This document shows positions 12,701 to 24,700 of a stretch of 64,000 bases of DNA, piece by piece. How positions within the stretch are numbered: the first letter of the stretch is position 1; every line of letters begins with the position of its first letter. The position numbers and the translations under genes were made by a program. Origin of the DNA: Sarcocystis neurona (lineage: Eukaryota; Apicomplexa; Conoidasida; Eucoccidiorida; Sarcocystidae); the NCBI GenBank assembly GCA_000727475.1, contig KL647315.1, forward strand, positions 1,104,051 through 1,168,050, written 5' to 3'. The notes beneath the pieces are model-generated. The model ran no database searches. It saw only the letters and a program-made list of their open reading frames with translations, and had not been told where the DNA came from.

Positions 12701-15700
12701 CGGCGGAAGGGTTCGAGACACTGCAGGGCCCCGTTGTCGACCCTCTTAAGAAGAATGGGGTAGGAGCAGCGGTTGACCATCTGCAGCAGAAGAAAAGAAA
12801 AACCGCGTCGTACGCCGCAGACAGACCAGGAAAAAAGCGACAACAATAGGTCCAGGAGGAGTGTGGCAGAGAGTGGGACGACTGGCGGAAGAGAAACGTG
12901 GGCAGGCCGAGGGGGACAGAGGGACAGAAGGAAAAAGGGAGACAGCAGCAAAGCGGAAGCAAACGAACGGAGAAAGAACAGAGAGCTGGAAATCGAACAC
13001 AGAGAAGGAGACGGGAGACGGGGAACACCGAGAGCAGAAGGACAGGGGACGGTGGAAAGGAAAAGCGAGAAGTTGAAGAGCGAGACGGAGGAACCCGTCG
13101 CGTGGGGGGCGAGACCAGATCAAAAGTGGCAATGTTGCTGTTGCAGAGAAAGTAGAAGAGATACACCAAAGAAACGAAAAAGAGCACAAGAAAACGCAGA
13201 GGAAGACGGTGAGGATGGGAGGAGAAGAACAAGTTTATGTAAAGACGGGGACGGCGTGGGGAGAAGGGAAGATGGGGAGAGGAGACGAAAAAGGAGAGGG
13301 ATGCCAAGCGAGAAGTTCTCAGAAACGGAGACAGACGCACACGAGGAAAAGCAGCCGGCAGCCGGTGGACTGTGCCCCAACAAGTAGTGAAAAACTCCGC
13401 AGGAGACCAAGGAAAAGAAAAAGAAAGAGAGCAGCAGCACCCCACGAAACGGAAGAGAAGGCGAGATGGGATCGGGTGGAAGTCAAGAAGAAAACGGGCA
13501 GAAGGACAGAAAGTCGTGAAGAAAGGTGTGGAGAATTGAGAGGCAGACGACACACAGAGAGAAGAGACGGGAACAACCTCTGCCACCGAACACGGAGAAC
13601 ACAGCAGAAAGGGGGGGAGAACAGCAACTTCTCCCAAGACGCAGACATTCAAAAGAGGGCGAGACAGAGAGAAGAACAGAGACGGGAGAAGGGAGACGAG
13701 ACAGGGGGAGAGACGAGACAGGGGGAGAGACGAGACAGGGGGAGAGACGAGACAGGGAGGAGAGACGAGACATAGAGGAGAGACAACAGAGGGATTGCAT
13801 ACGTGTATACACGTGTATATATACACATATATATATATATATTTATGTATGTATGTATGTATAGATTGGCCTTCCCGCTGTTGTGTCTGCGAGAGACGGT
13901 GTGCGCGTGTGTGTGTGTGTGTGTGTGTGTGTAGGTGAATATCTCCGTGTGTCTCTCTCATTGTCCCTATCTATCTGTATCCGTTTATATGGAGAGAGGA
14001 CGAGAGAAGAACAGGAAAATATACGAGCAGCAGCAGTGGCCTTTGGAGGAAGCTGGTTTGTGTGTGGGAAAGAAGCCGTGTTTGCGTCTGTGGACCTGCG
14101 GAGGGTGTCTGTTTTGTGCCTGCATGCGCGTCATGCGTCCCACACTTTTATTTCGATGCGTGTACGCTACGGAGAGGACCTGCTGCTGTCCCAAACACAC
14201 AGAGACACAGAGAAGAAGTGCTGGTCCCCTGCAACTGCTGGACACTCGCTTCTCCAAGAACCTCCTGCTATTCTCCATTTCTTCCTCATTTATCGATTTC
14301 TCTTCCTTGGTCGCCTCTCTCGCATGCAGGAAGCACCTTCCTCCGCCATTTCCCAGCAGCCGCATATTCCCGTACACAATCACACCGAGGACACACATCC
14401 ACACACAGCGACAGAAAGACAGAGAGACGGAAAGACAGAGACACACACACATATATATCGAGAGGTGTGTATGCCTGTATTATAACACATGTAAATACAT
14501 CCACATATATATATATATGTCTTCCTCTCTCTCCCTGTACGGATTTCCGTAGGTGCGCGCTTGTTGAGAAGGAGAGAGTAAAAGCAACGGGAATATACGT
14601 AGAGACACAACAGACAGGCCTGCACACACGGAGACACACGGAGACACCTCGCTGTATGGGCGAGAGTCGCTATTTTGCTTCTTTGAGCGATGGGTCTCGC
14701 TGCGCCTCGGCACGTGTTTCCTCCACCGGTGAGTAATGCACGAGGCGAGGCAAAGGACAGAACCACCTTCCTGGGTAGAAGAAGAAGACGAAAGGGAGGC
14801 GAAGCAACCCCATGCCTCGGTCATGGACAGGGACAAGGATAGACACGAACAAGAAATGGCCTACCCATACGTCTGCAAATATTGTGATGCAGCGCACGAA
14901 AGTGCCGTTGTAGTATTTTGTCGAAGTGGATGCGGCCTTCGCTCTGCTGCCCGCTTGGTCGCTCAGTTCCGCCCACAGAATAACCCGTTTGGCTGCGTAC
15001 GCGACTGCTTCATCATAATCGACCAACGTCGGCAGTTGCTGCTGCTGCTGCGGCTGTTCCGGTCTCGCCCAGGCCTCCTTCACCCTCTCCTCCTCATCGC
15101 CAGGGTGCTTCTGTTCTCGTGGCGTCTCGTCTCCGTCTCGGCGTCCGTCTCTGCCGCCGCTTCGCTGTTCGCTTCTTCTTCTTTTCTCTGTCGCAGAATG
15201 CGCCGCCGGGGAGGCCGCAGCCGTCGACGGCGCGCCAGCAGCAGCAGCAGAGGCGGCAGCAGCAGCACCCTGGGGACTCTGCGGCCTCAGCGCGGCCTCG
15301 TCCACTTTCTTCTCCTCCATGGCAGTCTTGTTATTTCCGTCTCCCTGCTGCTGCCCCTCCGCTGGCTGCTCCCCGTGCACCTGCGGCGGCTCCTTCTCGT
15401 TCGTCTGCTGCGGCTTCTGTTCTCCCGCCTTTGCTTCCGTATCCCGCTGCTCCTGCTGCTGCTGCTGCTCCGAGGGCCTCCCGCTTCCTGCTGCTGGCGC
15501 TGCTTCTTCTCCTTCTTCTCTGCTTCCTCTTTTTGCGCCAGTTCCCGCCCTACCGTCTAGGCTTCCACCTGCGCCTGCCGACTCCGCCGAGGCCGCAGTC
15601 AGTCTTTCGCTTGAAGCAGGAGCTGGGCTTGTTATCAGCGGAGTGCTGCTCGGCCGCTCCACGTCAAAGCCGTCTGCAGGAGATTCCCCAGTACTTACTG

Positions 15701-18700
15701 CGTCCATAAAGACTTTCTGCATCACCGTCTGCAGCAGCACCCCACACCACAGCAGCAGCCCAGACGTACCGCCCGCGCGGAGATTTGCAGCAACATCAGC
15801 AGGGCAGGAAGAAGAAGCAGCAGCAACACAGATGTGACGGGGCCCAGCGGGAATCAGCAGCAACGTCACCACGGCAGGAGGAAGAAGCAGCAGCACCAGC
15901 AGCAGAAAGCCGCGGCGGCAAGACGCAGCAGCGGCAGCAGCAGCAGCCAAGCAGCACGGCTTGTCACACGGCAACTGCAGCCGGCGCTCCTCCCGAGAGA
16001 CAGCCGCAAAGGAGAGCAAGACAGCAGCGACGTCCCACAGCAGCACCTGCAGCAACACAGAGACGCCCCCGAGGCCGCGCGAGTGAGAGACAGGCACGGC
16101 CGCATGCGACAAATGGATCATCCTCTCTATCTCTCTTGGCATAACCAAAAAATACATGTCTACAGCGAGCACACACTTCCACCTCTTTGCATATATATGT
16201 ACTGCTGTATTTGGCGTCCCATGCAGATTGTATATATGTACTTACACATATATATATATATATATATATACAAGGATCTCTCTACATATACGTACGCAGA
16301 CACGTATACACCTAGGTGTATGTATTAGAGACATATACATATAAAAAGAATGTACGGCTGCGGATTGATGTGAGACAGACAGAGAGACGCGTGCTGCCTG
16401 GCAAAAGAGAGAGACAGCGAGAGAGGTGAGTCGTCTGTCACATACACGAACAGACACACACGTCTCACACACGCGTTTCGCAGGATACGAAAGTGAGAGA
16501 CAGCGGGACATATTCCTGCGTTCCTTGGTGTGCTTAGATGCTCTTTCAGCTGATACATCTATATATACATATACGCACATACGTATGTATGTATATATAT
16601 ATATATAGGAATGTGTGCCCGATACACACAGATATACACATAACCGAGGTATCCTCCAAGGAAGAGATATCCACATCCAAATGTGCAGGGGCATGCAGCG
16701 GCCCTCACCCTGAGACGGAGACAGAGAGACAGAGAGACACAGAGACGGACACATACACACACCGCACAAACACAAAGATGTATCTACGTCTATACAGCGC
16801 TCGCGATGGGCGACTGAGAGACAGGCGAGACACACACACAGACGACCACCTTTGGAGGGCACGCGTTGTTTTGCTGCTTTCGAAAGAGGTGGTCGTTGTT
16901 GTATGGAGAGGAGCGTGACGTCGCTGCGCTTGCTGCTGCGACTGCTGCTGCTCCTCCTCCCCCCGCCCTTCCTGATCCTCCTATCGCTTTGTGTCTCTCC
17001 CCGTCTCTGTCTCCGTGTCTGCCTCTGCGACGCGTACCCCCTGGGCTTGGTAGACAATTTCGATCGGCTTGGACAGCAGGCCGTCGAAGAGAATGAGCAT
17101 TGCAGCAGGGTCTGCAGGAAGGGACAGCGATTCGCCCGCTTGGACGACGTAGTCGCTGTCTCTGACATGCGCGAAGGGGTACTGTCCTGCACCACCGGCG
17201 TCGACGGGACGGGCGCAGATGGGTCGCGGCAGCCGGTTGCATATGACGAGGCAGTGCTCCAGCACCACTTCGAAGAAAAGGCCGGGGATTCGGTCGTCTC
17301 TTCCTAAAGAGGGCCAGCGGGACACACGGAGAGAGCCAAAGGAAAGGAGAAAGAAGCGCTGCGTGACCCGACAAAGAGACACAGAAGAAGAGCAGCAAGA
17401 AGAAAACGAGCAGCAGAAGGAAAAGAGAGCCTGCTGCGAGGGACAAAGACGAAGAGAAGAAGAGGGACGAAGGGGACTCCTGGAGGAGAGGAACATACGC
17501 AGCGAGACAGGCCACAAGAAGGTGAGCGTAGCAGTCCGCGAGACGAGAGAAGAACAGCGACAAAAAACGAAGACGAAGTAAAAGCAGAAGAAGAGGACGG
17601 GGAAAGGGAGCTCCTCGCGCGGGGAGAAGACGAACAAGAAAAGGACAGAAGGAAAGTCGAGAGACAAGAGGAGTTCTACGCCGTGTGCGTGGAGGGAGAC
17701 GCCCCCAGCGCGAGACGGCTGCGTCTCCGAGCGTGGAGAGGTGTGGCGAGGAGAAGCGAGACGAGACGGGGAGGAGACGGGGAGACACACGGAGACGCGG
17801 GGAGGGCGCAAACAGCAGCAAGGACGCCGGGAAGGGAGCAGACAACGAGACGAGAAGAAACGGCCACAAGGAGGAGGAGGAGGACGGGCAGAAAGCAAAG
17901 AATTCGTGGTGCAGCAGCGGGGGGCCACGAGAAAACGTCGGAACGGGAAACCTGCGAGTGCTTCAAGAAGAGACGACGAATCTGCAGCAGCTGTTCGGGC
18001 GGAAAGATGGAGAATGCGGGGCCACGACGAGGAGGAGGACGAGACAGGGAAGCAAAAGAGAAGAAGACGAAGAGGACCACTGCGACAGCAGGAAAAACGA
18101 AGAGGCACGAAACAGCAACTCGAGAATCAGAGGCGTGACCGCTAGGAAATGACAGGGCAGAGACGAGACACGGCAGCGAGGAGACGGAAGGGGCAGACAA
18201 AGCGAAAGAACGGACGGCGAAACAACGACACACAGAGAAAGTCAAAAAGTGAGAGATTCACCGACGGCGAGGAGGTGGAGGTGGAGAAGACGGAAGGGGG
18301 AGGACAGAGAAGAAAAGGGACAGCACCAATTTACTAATATGCTCATAAACGTCTCCCTGAAAAGAGGGTCTTTTACGTCTCCGTACATCTCTGTCACGAG
18401 CTGCTGTCTCCCTCTTTCACACGTAGTCTTCCCCTACATACACATATATATATATATATGTGTGTATATGTAGGTAGATAGGTAGATAGGGGGATGAACA
18501 GATAGGTAGATCGATGAACAGGAGGTGACTAAGAACAGAAAGACAGGCATGTAGAAAGCGAAAAGGAAAGCGGAAGAGAGACATAAACAGAAAAAAAGAG
18601 ACAGGTACGTACATACGTATATCCATGTATAGAGGGGTGGACCTATACTGATATATTCATACGTGTATATATATATATAGTAGGGGACGAGAGAGGTATA

Positions 18701-21700
18701 TATATACAAAGACGTGTGTACGTATATGAATAGATTTATATAGAGGGAGAGGTGTCGACCTATACTGATATATTCATACATATATATATATATATATATG
18801 GGACAAGAGAGGTACATATATACAAAGACATGTGTACGTATATGAATATTTTCATACAAGTGTATATATATTTATATGGGGAAGAACAAGAAGAAGAGAG
18901 ACACAAATGCACATATGTGTGTACAGGTATACGTAGAGAAGACGACGAAAAGAACTACAGAAGGCAAGGGCGAACATTTTGGAAAAGGCAGGACGGGAGG
19001 AAAACGGAGAAAGGGGAAGCAGACGGAAGGGGGAGACGAGACAGGAGGAAAAGGTGGGACTGAGACGGAGAATCGAGGAAAACGACCGGCCGGAAGAAAT
19101 GCGACAAAGGGACAAGAGCCACGCCAGCGGAGAAGGAGACGTCTTCGCGAGTGCACACGCCCCAAACCGCGTCTATTTTCTATGAGCCGGTTTTCAGTCA
19201 CGCTTGCCTCACGAATAGGACCGTACATATACATATATATACATACATATGTGTATATGTATACCTGCTGACGAAGAGAAACATACATATACATATACAT
19301 ATATACATATGTGTATATGTATACCTGCTGACGAAGAGAAACATACATATACATATACATATATACATATGTGTATATGTATACCTGCTGACGAAGAGAA
19401 ACATACAAATACATATATATACATACATGTATGTGCTGACAAAGACAAACATGTATATATATAGATGCTGTCAAGTAGAAACAGACATTTACACATATAG
19501 AGAATGTATATTTGTATATTGAGAACGCGTAGAGAGACTTGAAGCGGCGAGACACAGCTGGCTGGTTACCAAGATTTCTGTTCGCACGAAGGGCGACGCC
19601 ACGTATGGAAGAACTGAGAGCGACGCTCCTGTCTCCATCGCCTGGCAGATGCACTTGGTATGGAGGAAGCTTCGTCTTGCGCGGCTTATAATTTATTAGG
19701 GCGCTACCGCATATTGCCTTCAACGTGTGTTCCTGCGGCGCAGCAAACAAATGCAGGCACATACACACATACATACATATACATGCACCCATACACACAC
19801 AGACATACAGGCATATATATATATATATATATACAGATACATGTATACACACACGCATCCGCACTTGCAGAGCAAGAGCAGCTGCAGCAGCGAAAGGGAG
19901 GAGCAGCCGCAGCGGCGTCGCCGTCATCCGCACAGCGCGAACAGCAGCAGCATCCCATGAGGCAGCAGGAGCGGCAGCACCAGCATCGCCAGCAACGAGG
20001 CGGCAGTCCCACAGCAGCAGCAGTCGCGTAAGACAGCAGCAGAAGCTACAGCTTCCCCTTGTAGAGATAGCAGAGGGCAGCAGCAGCACAACCGGGGGCG
20101 CAGCACTAGCCCGGCAGGTCGGCAGCAGCAACTGCAGCCTTCGCCCGGAGACACAGAGAGAGATAGAGACAGCAGCAGGAGTAGCAGGAGCAGCAGGAAC
20201 CGGAGAGGCGCAGCAAGAGCACGGCAGCACCAACAGCCGGAGAGGCAATAGCAGCAGTGACGTCACTTGGGCGGCAACAGGTGGACTCGAAAAAGATAGC
20301 AGCAGCAGCGGTGGTGCGAGGAGGCCGAAGAGCAGGACGCGCTGTTTTTCAGCCTTCAGCACCAAAACTACGCGCCCGTCGCCTGCCGTCTGCGTTGAAG
20401 CATGAACAGGGCAGCAGCCACCGCAGGACCAGGCCACCGCACCATCTGCAGGAAGCCAGCGGACGAAGCAGCAGCAGCACAGCCCCAAGCGCCGAAGAAG
20501 TCGAAGTCAGACGACGAGAAGGGCGGGCAGCAGGGGCATAGGGACGTAGAAGAAGTTCCCCACGCGAAAGAAGAGGACGGCTGCCAGCAGAAGAACAGAA
20601 GCGACGTACTTCGGCGAGGAAGTCGCACTTCCGGCGGTGCTTGACGAGACGCCGCAGCTCGCTCTTCGTGCGCGGGGCATCCTTCTTGAGACAAATCCAC
20701 AAAGGCGCGTTGTCGGTGAGAGTCCAGAAGAGAGGAATAGCCTTGACCATCGTGTCGTGGGGCTGAAAATCAAGGCAGTCAACATCGGGCAGGACGGGGA
20801 TGATGTCTCCGTCATATGTCATGTGGCGAGCTGGCCGCACTCCTCTTTTCTTCCGTCTCCGTCTCCCCTCACGCGCGCGAGACAGCGAAAACCCCCTGCT
20901 GCCGCGAGGCGTGCCGAAGCCGCCCCAGCCGCTGTAACGCACACTTCCTCGGGCCCCTCCCGGTCGGCGACGCCGTCTCCCCTTCTCGCCTTCGTCCTCC
21001 TCTTCCTCGCTCGCGAAAGACGGAGAGACCGAGCCCCTCCGTCGCCTGTGCCGGGGGAACCCGCGGAAGACGGCGTCCGCGTCGGTGTCTCCGCGGCTCG
21101 GCAGCGGACTGCGCGTCGTCGCTGCGCCCCTCTCTTCGTCTCCGGAGGCTCGCGTGCGAAGTGTTGTCCGAGGCTGCGGTCCGCGCCCTCCAAGTCTCGC
21201 TGCTCGATGCTGCTGCAGGAGCGCTTCCTCCTCCCCTGCTTCGTAGTCGCTCGGTTTCTGCTGCGCCGGTCCCTCCCCGGCGTCTCGCTGCGAGGGACCC
21301 TCCTCAAACGCCACTCCGAGGCCTGTGCGTCGGCGTCGCTGTCTCGCGGTCCCTGCAGGCCGCAGGACGGGGCCCCGTCTCCCTGTCTGCTCGGTGCGTC
21401 TCCAAGTCGTGTCTGCTGCTCCAGCTGCGAGCGCCCCTGGCTCGAGCCCGCCTCGCAGGAGACGCAGGTCTCCGTCTTCCGGCAGCACGCGCAGCAGACG
21501 GTCGGCGGAACTCGGCAGTGCCTTGCCGGCATCTGCTGCTCGCTCTGCTGCTCCCCTTCCCCCCAGCTCTGGCGCATACGCTCCAGCAGCAGCGGCCGCG
21601 TCGTCCTCCTCTTCGTCGCTGCTAGGATTTGGAGCCTCCATGGAGAATTTCCGCCCAATATCCCCCGCCGAAGGATCTTCGATGATGTAGTGTTCCATCG

Positions 21701-24700
21701 CAGGAAGTTTCAGCGCAGGCGGCACCGTTCTGACACTCGTACGCAGTCGCGTGCTGCCCTGTCTCGTCCCCCCGCCTAGTCCGCCTTCGACCTGAATGGC
21801 AGCTCCAGCCAAAGGGGTCGGTCTGCCGACGGCGAGAGGTCTGTCTGGACTGCGGACAGTGTAGACATCTGTCTCGTCTCCAAGACGCATGCCTCCGCCT
21901 GCACCCCCTCCCACTGCTCCGCCCACTCGGGCGCCAGCTGCCGCGCGCTCTCCGGCGAGACTCTGCAGTCTCGTCGCCCCAGCAGCAGCGGAGCCGCTGA
22001 CGCCGTCCCCAAGCCCGAGTCCCCCTCCTTTTCCTGCAGCAGCAGCGGCTGCTGCGGCGAAGGCTGCAGCGGTTTGTCCTGAGGCTGCGCCTGGCGCGCC
22101 TCTTCTTGCCCCCGGGGCCGCTGCTCGGACGCCGACGCCGCCCACACCCTTTCCACCAGCAGCAACACCAGGAGACGCCGCGTCGCGCAGACGGGCGGGG
22201 GCAGAGGGCCCGCGCAGCTCCCCGCCGGCAAGAAGGACGCGCTGCTGCAGCTGCGGCAGCCGCGCCGCGGCCAAGCCGAGACCTGCCGCAGCAGCAGGAA
22301 GGAACCGTCTAAATACGTTTGCGAAGGGGGGCATCGAGTTGGTAGGCGGCGCCGACGGGCAACCCAGAAACTTTTTATGGTAAGCTGCAAAGACCGTTTT
22401 CTTCATATTCGTCGGCCCAGGAACGGAAGGGAAAACCGTGAGCGAGTACTTGGTCAAATTTCGGATGACGACGCTAGAGGAGAGGTACAAGTCGAAACGT
22501 GCGCTGCCGCTCGCGGTGGAAAAGGCCGCATGCGCCGCCGTCCGCCAGACCATGTAGATGAAGTTCCGCGGGTGGGGTAGGTCTGCGGGGACCCACCAGT
22601 TGCGCCCGCCGCCGCCGAGTCGGCGACCGCGACCGCGACCGCCGGCACCCCCAAGCGGCAGCGGCCACAGCGAAGGCGGCGCGATCTCACCCGTGTCACT
22701 CGCCAGCCGTGCCGGACGTTTCTCCTCTGTCCAGAGCGGCCTTTTTCCTCTTCTTCCCCCTGCAGCACCCGTTTCGTCCTCGTCTCCCGCAGCCCCTCCG
22801 CGGAGGAAGCGCCGCTGTCGAAATGTCCCTGCAGCCGCGGCAACCAACCGCGGCGCTGCCAGCGCTCGTCGACTCACCGAGGCACGTGCCCGCCCACCGC
22901 CTCTCCGGCCGTTTTCGGCCCCTCCCCCGCCTCTTCCACCTCTCGCCGTTCCCGCTTCGCCACCCGCGCCGTCTCCCTTCCCACGTGCGCCTCCTCCTGC
23001 TGCTGCTTCCTCGTCCCCGCTTCCCGCAGCCAAGGAGACGCCCCCGCCTTCGGTGTCGGCCGCGGCGCCTCCTCCCGTATCGGCCTCGTGTCCGCGGTGA
23101 ATGCGGGGCGGGAGCGGCACCTCGGGCACCGAAAGCCGAATGATGTCCCGCGTCTCCGTGTTGAACTGGAAGAGGTGAGACGGCAAGTCGTAGATGTAGT
23201 TCAACAGCCGAAGACGCACCAGAAACGGCTTCACCAGGCCGTTTTCATCAACGGGCAGCCCCACGCGCTGGCGGTCATGCACCAGCCGCCACTCCCCCTG
23301 CAGCTGGTCCGTGCCCTCCAGAACCACCAGGTCTACACCGGGAGACACACACACCGGAGACAGAGACATAGAGACACACATCGGGAGGAGACGCCAGACA
23401 GCAGAAGCCAGGCGCGCGGAGGTGTGTCGGGACAGAAGAACACGTAGAGGACACACGCAGCAGCAGACGGCAGCTGCAGACAGCAGGCACGCCATCGAAG
23501 AAACTCCCACACACACTTCCGTCGTCGCCGGGTCTTCTGTCTCTACCCTGCTGCTGTGGACTGCACACACACAGCCGAAGCAAGCTACCGGGACGACCTG
23601 GACGGGGTCAGAGAGAGAGGGGCGCACACACACGTAGAGGGGCGCACTGCAGGAATCGCACAGAAATCAACATACGGAAACGGAAAAGGAGACCCGAAGC
23701 AGAACAAAACAATAGAGAGAAGGACGACCAGCAGAGAGACAGAAACACAGAGACAGAAAAGTAGACACGTACGTCGCACACATTTAAGAAAAAGGTGTGC
23801 ACGTGTGTCTACGCACCCCGCCGGCCAAAAGGAGCTCCACAGACGTCCCCGGCAGGCGTTCGAGCATCGCGCAGCACGGCTGCGCCTCGCAAGTATACTC
23901 GTAGACACGTATAGACGGAAAAGGCGGAAAGTTTGACTCGGGCGCAGCTCTGCAAATCTGCTCTATACTTGTGGACGTTGTCTCAGCTGGAAGATAGCTG
24001 ACGGCTATCACGTGTCCTGATACATAGGCGGCAGCAATATATGTAATATGCGCCAGTGGCTCTACACGACACATACATACACACACCCCGTCGAACATAC
24101 AGATATACAAAGCGACGTACATAGATATATATACATATATAGGTATATATACATCTATAACATCCACCACTGGCTCTACATGACATATATATACACACAC
24201 CCAGTCGAATATAAAGAAGTACACACAGCGGTACATATATATATATATATAGATATATCGTGCACTCACCTGCAGGGGTGGGGGGGCACAGCGCGTGCAG
24301 AAATGTATCCACTCGTGTACCTCGCGTATTTATATGCTTCTAGAACTGTCCACATACATACATATATACAGGTATGTGTAGCTCCTCCTGTATATATATA
24401 TATATATCACCACCAGCACATATATGTATATAAGGCCTTGTGCGTATTTGAATATGTACACATAAGTCTGTAGCACTACCTGCTTATCTGTTCTCTCTCA
24501 CATCCATCGGCATACATGTGCACATACGCACATGCACATACTTTATATATATATATGCATATACACATATACATATATATATATGACATCACCGGCACAG
24601 ATTTACATATATAACACCTTGTGCGTGTATGTATAGATATATACATATACGTATACAGCACTACCTGCTTCTGTCTTCTATATTATATCCATCTGCGTAT

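Larger units (their letters stand above)
17304..19569 (-). other. Intron 17
   Basis: Purine-rich plus strand (C/U-rich transcript) at 17.31-18.33 kb, TA-rich blocks, a duplication of about 117 bp (18634-18846), and a 60-bp minisatellite (19250-19430). The acceptor is CCTCTTTAG. Confidence 0.72.

Noticed and set aside
12781..12951. Hydrophobic, signal-peptide-like extension in front of MVNRCSYP
   Set aside because: It is the polypyrimidine tract and 3' end of intron 19 read as protein; the CTGCAG acceptor and phase match exon 19.
19250..19430. CRISPR-like regular spacing
   Set aside because: The copies are contiguous 60-bp tandem repeats without spacers in a eukaryotic intron.
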